Source: an uncultured Collinsella sp. (GTDB lineage: Bacteria > Actinomycetota > Coriobacteriia > Coriobacteriales > Coriobacteriaceae). From it: a stretch of DNA of 9,534 bases. This document shows positions 5,382 to 9,534 of this stretch, one piece after another (position 1 is the first letter of the stretch; the number at the start of each line of letters is the position of its first letter). The notes below the pieces were generated by a model. It ran no database searches and was not told the DNA's origin. It saw only the letters and a program-made list of their open reading frames with translations. The stretch covers positions 1 through 9,534 of the forward strand of contig CABVAS010000044.1 of the NCBI GenBank assembly GCA_902496375.1, written 5' to 3'. The position numbers and the translations under genes were made by a program.

Positions 5382-6251
5382 ATGAAAAGGTCCCGTCGCT
5401 CGGTTGCCATTTCGTTGTTTGTTGCGCTTGCGGTAGCGTGCGCCTTTGTCGTAGCGATAGCCGGCTGTTCCGGGTCGAATGGCAGAGCCTCGACGTCTGC
5501 ATTAGAAGGCCTGGATGCCTCGCAGGCCAAAGACGACAACCTTAAGACGCTCAACGTCGGCAGCGACCTCTATCCACCGTTTGTGTATACCGACGAGTAC
5601 GGCGATATCGTTGGCCTGGATGTCGAGATATTGACCGAGGCTTTGACTCGCATTGGTTACAAGCCAAAATACCAGCTGATCGACTGGGAAAAGAAGAAGG
5701 AGCTGCTGGCGAGCGGCGAACTCGATTGTGTCATGGGCAGCTTTAGTATGACGGGTCGCGAAAACGAATATCGTTGGGCCGGCCCGTACCTTGCGAGCCG
5801 CCAGGTGGTCGCGGTCGATCCCCAGAGCGATATCTACACGCTTGCCGATCTTGAGGATAAGATCGTGGCGGTTCAGTCCACCACCAAGCCCGAGGACATT
5901 TTGCTCAATCGCATAAATGAAAACGTTCCGCAGATCAAGGAACTCTACAGCTTTTCGGACGGTTCATACCTGAACCCGGCGCTCGTCGAGGGCCTGGTCG
6001 ACGCTATCGCCGCGCATGAGTCCTCGTTCCTCACCTACGAAAAAGACTATGGTGTGGCATATCGCATTTTGGATGAGCCGCTGCTAGAGGTCGGTTTGGG
6101 CACCGCTTTCGATATCAACGATACGCGTGGCATCGACGTCAAGCTCACTCATGCCTACCAAGAAATGCTTGCCGATGGCACCATGGAACGCCTGGTGTCA
6201 AAGTACTTCGATGACCCTTCGCCATTTTTGAATATGGAGGGCCTGTCATGA
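5382..6251 (+). CDS. Solute-binding lipoprotein (family 3 type) serving as probable sensor subunit
   Basis: A 289-residue exported lipoprotein. The signal peptide has basic MKRSRRS, a hydrophobic core to ~27 and lipobox IAGC with the lipidated Cys29, so it would be anchored outside the membrane. A Ser/Asp-rich linker (30-54) leads to a periplasmic-binding-protein type II domain of the amino-acid (SBP_bac_3) class from ~55 to 282: LNVGSDLYPPFVYTDEYGDIVGLDVEI, GELDCVMGSFSMTGREN, YLASRQVVAV, and the hinge/lobe-2 part ending MLADGTMERLVSKYF. The start at 5382 has GGAG 5 nt upstream and is the only one that begins directly at the signal peptide. No ABC permease or ATPase gene is adjacent. Instead it overlaps the start of a hybrid kinase by ATGA, so it probably passes a ligand signal to that kinase. 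The ligand is unknown. A stand-alone transporter subunit with distant partners is the alternative. Confidence 0.88.
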   Translation: MKRSRRSVAISLFVALAVACAFVVAIAGCSGSNGRASTSALEGLDASQAKDDNLKTLNVGSDLYPPFVYTDEYGDIVGLDVEILTEALTRIGYKPKYQLIDWEKKKELLASGELDCVMGSFSMTGRENEYRWAGPYLASRQVVAVDPQSDIYTLADLEDKIVAVQSTTKPEDILLNRINENVPQIKELYSFSDGSYLNPALVEGLVDAIAAHESSFLTYEKDYGVAYRILDEPLLEVGLGTAFDINDTRGIDVKLTHAYQEMLADGTMERLVSKYFDDPSPFLNMEGLS

Positions 6252-8440
6252 TCGATGCGCCCGACCACGCCGCTCAGGAGCGGGACAATCGTTCGACAGG
6301 GGCATGGCTCCTTGTCGCTCTGCTGGGGATAGCGCTCTCGGTTGTTGCCGGCATGATGAGCTACGATTACACGACGGCCCAAGCCGAGCAGCGCTTTGCC
6401 GACGTTGTCGATTACGTGGCGACGCAGAGCCTTTCCTACGATGCATTCAACAGCGCCTATACGACCAAAAACCTGATACGCGTTATGGAAATCGCCGGAG
6501 AGGCTGCCCGCGATATGGAGCGCGACGGTTCGGTGGATAACGCCATGCTGGAGCAATACGCCGACCAGTTCAACGTGAGCGCGCTGATCGTGACGGACGC
6601 ATCGGGCAATTTGGTGTCCGAGTCCTCGACGGGCGATGTGGACTACGGGTCGCTCGCTACGTATCTCAAAGAATCACCCGTGCTGGAGGTGGCAACTCAT
6701 CCGCTTAAGTCCTATACCGCCCGCATCACGCTTGCGGATGATTCGGTCGCAGACATTGGCTGCGTGACTCGGCAGGATGGCGAGGGCATCGTTATCGCGG
6801 TAAGGCATCAGAGCGCGAAAGCGGTTGCAAGCAATACACTCAAACTGCAGAGCTTGCTTGATGGCTATGAAACCATCGATAGCGGCAATATCGTGATCGA
6901 AAGCGACGGCAAGGTCGTTGCGACCAATGCCGTTGAACCCACCGTATTGGGCGTGTTCGATCTGCCTGCGACGGATGTCTTTATTGTCGACGGTATTAAG
7001 GATCGATGCCTGGCTGGTAAGGTCAGATTGGTTAACGCCGACGGCGAGTGGTATTTGGGCACATTTGGAAAAGCGCACAAATTCTATGTGTACACCTATG
7101 CCTCGGCGCAGCGCTACTTTGAGGTCGCCGCGGCTGTTGCCGCCGGCGTGCTGGTGCTCTACGGCGGTGTTATAGCCGTTGTTGTGACGGTGCGTCGCCG
7201 CGCTGATCGTCGACGTTTGACGGACTTGCTGCAGCAGGAGCGCGACTATGGCGACAAGCTGGCAAAGGCGGCGCGTGAGGCCTCGTCTGCCAACTCGGCA
7301 AAGACGGAGTTTTTGCGTCGCATGAGCCACGATCTGCGCACGCCCATCAACGGCATTCGCGGCATGGTCGAGGTTGGCGATGCCAATGCGGACGATCTGC
7401 AAAAGCAGACTGAGTGCCGCTCAAAGATCTGGACGGCATCGGGACTGCTGCTCGACCTTGCCAACGAGGCCCTGGATATGAGTCGCCTGGAGAGCGGGCA
7501 AATCGATCTGGAGCTTGTTCCCACAAACTTGGTGACCCTCAACCACGAGGTGCGCGATATTCTGGAGCGCCAGGCCGAGGAGCGTCTGGTGACAATTATC
7601 TGCGACCAGCAGACGCTTAATCATCCCTATGCGCGGGTGAGCGTGACGCACCTCAAGCGCTTGTTGCTCAATATTGCCGGCAATGCCGTCAAGTACAACC
7701 GCCAGGGCGGCTATGTTCGCCTGGTGTGCCGCGAGGTGGAGCCAGCGGATGGCGTCCCCGTCTATGAATACACGATCGCCGACAACGGTATTGGCATGAG
7801 CGAGGAGTTCCAACAGCGCCTCTACGAGCCGTTTTGCCGTGAGGGGCAACAGGTGGAAGGCGCTTCATCGGGAACTGGCCTGGGCGCGCCTATCGCAAAA
7901 CAGTTGGTCGAGCTTATGGGCGGAACCATGAGTTTTACGAGCGTCTTGGGGCAGGGGACGACGTTTACCATCCGCCTGCCGTTCGAGAAATGCAAGCGCT
8001 CCGAGATTCCTCAGGCTGTGCGCGTGGACGCGGGAGACGGCGATGCACTCCAGGGCTTGCGCGTTTTGCTCGTAGAGGATAACGATCTGAATGCCGAGAT
8101 CGCGCAGTTTACGCTCAGCCGTGCCGGTGCCGTCGTGACACACGCTAGGGATGGTGAGTCTGCCGTCGAGATGTTTGCCGCGAGCGTGCCGCACGAGTAC
8201 GACGTGGTGTTGATGGACATCATGATGCCGGGCATCGATGGCCTTGAGGCCACACGTCAGATTCGAGCACTCGATCGCGAGGATGCCGCGACCACGCCGA
8301 TTATCGCCGTGAGCGCCAACGCCTTTGCCGACGACCGCAGGCTTTCGCGTGAGGCGGGCATGAACGCGCACCTGAGTAAACCCGTGAGCTCGCAGGAGCT
8401 CATTGAGGCGCTTGCGCACATAGCCGCCGACGCTCTATAA
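6248..8440 (+). CDS. Membrane hybrid sensor histidine kinase with C-terminal receiver domain
   Basis: A 730-residue protein. TM1 ~19-38 and TM2 ~293-314 flank an extracytoplasmic sensor region of ~250 residues with two PAS-like strand patterns (SALIVTDASGNLVSES and GNIVIESDGKVVATN), possibly a double Cache fold. A basic, coiled linker leads to HisKA with phospho-acceptor His361 (FLRRMSHDLRTPINGI). The catalytic domain has N-box N479 (LLLNIAGNAVKYN), G1 D512-N-G-I-G, the EPFCRE F-box and G2 G542-T-G-L-G. The receiver domain (~604-728) has E610/D611, phospho-acceptor Asp657 (LMDIMMPG), S689 and K711 (HLSKP). All key residues are present. There is no DNA-binding output and no Hpt domain, so the phosphate must go to a partner coded elsewhere, or the receiver regulates the kinase itself. 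The ATG overlaps the lipoprotein stop (ATGA) and GGAGG lies 6-7 nt ahead, indicating translational coupling. Confidence 0.93.
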   Translation: MIDAPDHAAQERDNRSTGAWLLVALLGIALSVVAGMMSYDYTTAQAEQRFADVVDYVATQSLSYDAFNSAYTTKNLIRVMEIAGEAARDMERDGSVDNAMLEQYADQFNVSALIVTDASGNLVSESSTGDVDYGSLATYLKESPVLEVATHPLKSYTARITLADDSVADIGCVTRQDGEGIVIAVRHQSAKAVASNTLKLQSLLDGYETIDSGNIVIESDGKVVATNAVEPTVLGVFDLPATDVFIVDGIKDRCLAGKVRLVNADGEWYLGTFGKAHKFYVYTYASAQRYFEVAAAVAAGVLVLYGGVIAVVVTVRRRADRRRLTDLLQQERDYGDKLAKAAREASSANSAKTEFLRRMSHDLRTPINGIRGMVEVGDANADDLQKQTECRSKIWTASGLLLDLANEALDMSRLESGQIDLELVPTNLVTLNHEVRDILERQAEERLVTIICDQQTLNHPYARVSVTHLKRLLLNIAGNAVKYNRQGGYVRLVCREVEPADGVPVYEYTIADNGIGMSEEFQQRLYEPFCREGQQVEGASSGTGLGAPIAKQLVELMGGTMSFTSVLGQGTTFTIRLPFEKCKRSEIPQAVRVDAGDGDALQGLRVLLVEDNDLNAEIAQFTLSRAGAVVTHARDGESAVEMFAASVPHEYDVVLMDIMMPGIDGLEATRQIRALDREDAATTPIIAVSANAFADDRRLSREAGMNAHLSKPVSSQELIEALAHIAADAL

Positions 8441-8442
8441 GC

Positions 8443-8490
8443 ATATGGCCTGGTTCCAAGGTGGGTTGGAACCAGGCCATATTGTTATTG
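8443..8490. terminator. Strong intrinsic terminator between convergent genes
   Basis: A perfect 17-bp stem, 8443-8459 with 8466-8482 (ATATGGCCTGGTTCCAA and its complement), around the 6-nt loop GGTGGG, followed on the plus strand by TGTTATTG. It begins 3 nt after the kinase stop codon. It also lies 28 bp past the end of the minus-strand NimA-like gene and could serve both directions, although the flanking T-runs are weak. Confidence 0.8.
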
Positions 8491-8509
8491 ATGAGGCCTG
8501 CTGAGGGGC

Positions 8510-8989
8510 TTACTTTTCCTGAATCTGCTTGCCGCAGAGATGCTCAATCGTAATCTCGTAGAGCTGGACGCCCTTAATGTCCTTGGCGATTTCCTCTTCG
8601 ACTTCCTCGGCGGAAGGGTAGTACTTAAGGGCGAGCTGGCGGACTTTGTCTTCGATAAACGCGGGAGTGTCGTTCGCCAGGCGACAGCGGCCAAAGACCA
8701 CGGTACTCATAACGTAGGGAGCCCAGTCACCGTCCTTGTGCCACTCGTTGCCGTAAACGGTAAAGCAGACCTTGTCATCGCGCTTGAGTGCGTCGACCTT
8801 GTGGCCGGCTTTGGCGCCATGGAAATAAATCTTGTCGTGCTCGGCGTCAAAGAAGTAGTTGACGGGAATGGCGTACGGGTAGCCATCGTCGCCGTTGACG
8901 GCAAAGACGCCGCGCTTGCAGGTAGCGAGCAGTTCGCGCGCTTCCTCGTCAGTGATGGCGCGTTTCTTTCGACGTAAGGGCCTAAACAT
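8510..8989 (-). CDS. NimA-like pyridoxamine 5'-phosphate oxidase-family flavoprotein
   Basis: A 159-residue split-barrel FMN-binding protein. The start at 8989 follows AAGGAAG at normal spacing; the frame is open to 9028 but that would add an untypical leader. Signature: ITDEEARELLATCKRGVFAV, then GYPYAIPVNYFFD, then KIYFHGAKAGHKVDALKRD and KVCFTVYG, the pattern of the family that includes 5-nitroimidazole reductases (NimA) as well as many uncharacterised anaerobe flavoproteins. A drug-resistance role cannot be claimed from sequence; most chromosomal relatives have no known substrate. It lies 42 bp downstream of the second kinase on the same strand, so the two may be co-transcribed. The C-terminal half (PYVMSTVVFGRCRL, then LALKYYPSAEE) matches the family length. 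Confidence 0.85.
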   Translation of the reverse strand: MFRPLRRKKRAITDEEARELLATCKRGVFAVNGDDGYPYAIPVNYFFDAEHDKIYFHGAKAGHKVDALKRDDKVCFTVYGNEWHKDGDWAPYVMSTVVFGRCRLANDTPAFIEDKVRQLALKYYPSAEEVEEEIAKDIKGVQLYEITIEHLCGKQIQEK

Positions 8990-9031
8990 CGTTGGCTTCC
9001 TTTCTGGTCGTGCGTGGTGGTTGAGCACAAA

Positions 9032-9534
9032 CTATAGCGAAACGGATCCGTTTTTCTTGATGCGGGCGAGTATGTTTTTGAGCTTGTTAAAGTCGAGCGG
9101 TTTGGACAGATGGGCGTTCATGCCGGCGTCGTGTGCCGCCTTGGCGTCTTCGGCAAAGGCATTGGCGGTGAGCGCGATGATGGGGATATCGGCTGCATCG
9201 ACCTTCTCGCTCAGACGAATCGCGCGGGTTGCCTCGTAACCGTCCATGTCCGGCATCATAATGTCCATCAGGATCGCATCGAAGCTGCCGGCGGGATGAG
9301 ACAGGTACAGATCGACGACTTCGTTGCCGTTGACGGCGCGGGTGACCACGACGCCCTCGGATTCTAGCAGCGCCTGGGCAATCTCGGCATTCAATTCGTT
9401 GTCTTCGGCGAGCAGCACGTTCATGTTGGCAAGCGAGCAGTCGAGCGCCTTCTCGACCGTATCCGTCCGCACCCGGGGGTTCTTGTCGATATCGAGCGGA
9501 ATTTCCACGTAGAACGTGGTGCCCACATGGAGTT
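9032..9534 (-). CDS. Hybrid histidine kinase, C-terminal receiver domain only (5' end outside the window)
   Basis: The frame enters from the right edge, reading LHVGTTFYVEIPL, which is the last strand of a histidine-kinase ATPase domain (G-TTF-V-IPL), so the rest of the kinase lies beyond the window. After a linker comes a complete receiver domain: LLAEDNELNAEIAQ with the acidic pair, LMDIMMPDMDG with the phospho-acceptor Asp codon at 9263-9265, IIALTANAF, and the HLSKP lysine. It stops at TAG 9034-9032 soon after the receiver domain, so there is no DNA-binding output. The receiver is clearly a paralogue of the one at 6248-8440, sharing EDN-LNAEIAQ, LMDIMMP-(I/M)DG-EATR-IR, SANAF/TANAF and AGMNAHLSKP. 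Whether it also has a lipoprotein partner cannot be seen. Confidence 0.9.
   Translation of the reverse strand, partial: LHVGTTFYVEIPLDIDKNPRVRTDTVEKALDCSLANMNVLLAEDNELNAEIAQALLESEGVVVTRAVNGNEVVDLYLSHPAGSFDAILMDIMMPDMDGYEATRAIRLSEKVDAADIPIIALTANAFAEDAKAAHDAGMNAHLSKPLDFNKLKNILARIKKNGSVSL

Noticed and set aside
9040..9053. Perfect 14-bp palindrome AAACGGATCCGTTT
   Set aside because: It lies within the last codons of the second kinase, has no loop, and is short enough to arise by chance around a coding GGATCC.

Overview
The window looks like a chromosomal segment from a GC-rich, anaerobic, host-associated actinobacterium of the class Coriobacteriia, most likely Collinsella or a close relative. 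This placement is inferred, not proven. It rests on GC-rich codon use in all long genes, Shine-Dalgarno starts of the AGGAG type, a NimA-type flavoprotein, an XRE/zinc-ribbon/TipAS regulator and stand-alone hybrid kinases. No plasmid, phage or complete insertion sequence is visible, and I saw no rRNA, tRNA or CRISPR array.

Layout. 1-656: the 3' two-thirds of a tRNA-dihydrouridine synthase gene (+). 657-1906: a gene-poor, repeat-rich stretch. It holds two copies of a 72-bp hairpin repeat (called B here), one intact and at least one decayed copy of a second hairpin repeat (A), and an AT-rich ~245-bp element with long imperfect terminal inverted repeats. Its only convincing gene is a small ribbon-helix-helix protein (808-1074, -) with a promoter overlaid by operator-like palindromes. 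1907-3031 (-): an XRE/zinc-ribbon/TipAS regulator followed by a glutaredoxin, probably one transcript. 3173-3910 (+): a TrmO-type tRNA methyltransferase, divergent from the regulator. 4023-5237 (+): a MalY/PatB-type PLP C-S lyase. 5382-8440 (+): a two-gene unit with an ATGA overlap, encoding a solute-binding lipoprotein and a membrane-bound hybrid histidine kinase. 8443-8490: a strong terminator. 8510-8989 (-): a NimA-like FMN-binding protein. 9032-9534 (-): the receiver-domain end of a second hybrid kinase, cut by the window edge.

How the genes may work together. The lipoprotein has no ABC permease or ATPase beside it and is translationally coupled to the kinase. The simplest reading is that it is an external ligand sensor feeding the kinase rather than a transporter part. 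The regulator with a drug-binding-type C-terminal domain and a glutaredoxin suggest a small stress or thiol response. The two RNA-modification genes, dus and trmO, are housekeeping.

The most unusual part is the repeat cluster. An A-B hairpin pair appears twice, and the second occurrence is decayed and separated by an inverted-repeat element. In that element both arms begin a short hydrophobic peptide frame with the same first codons.
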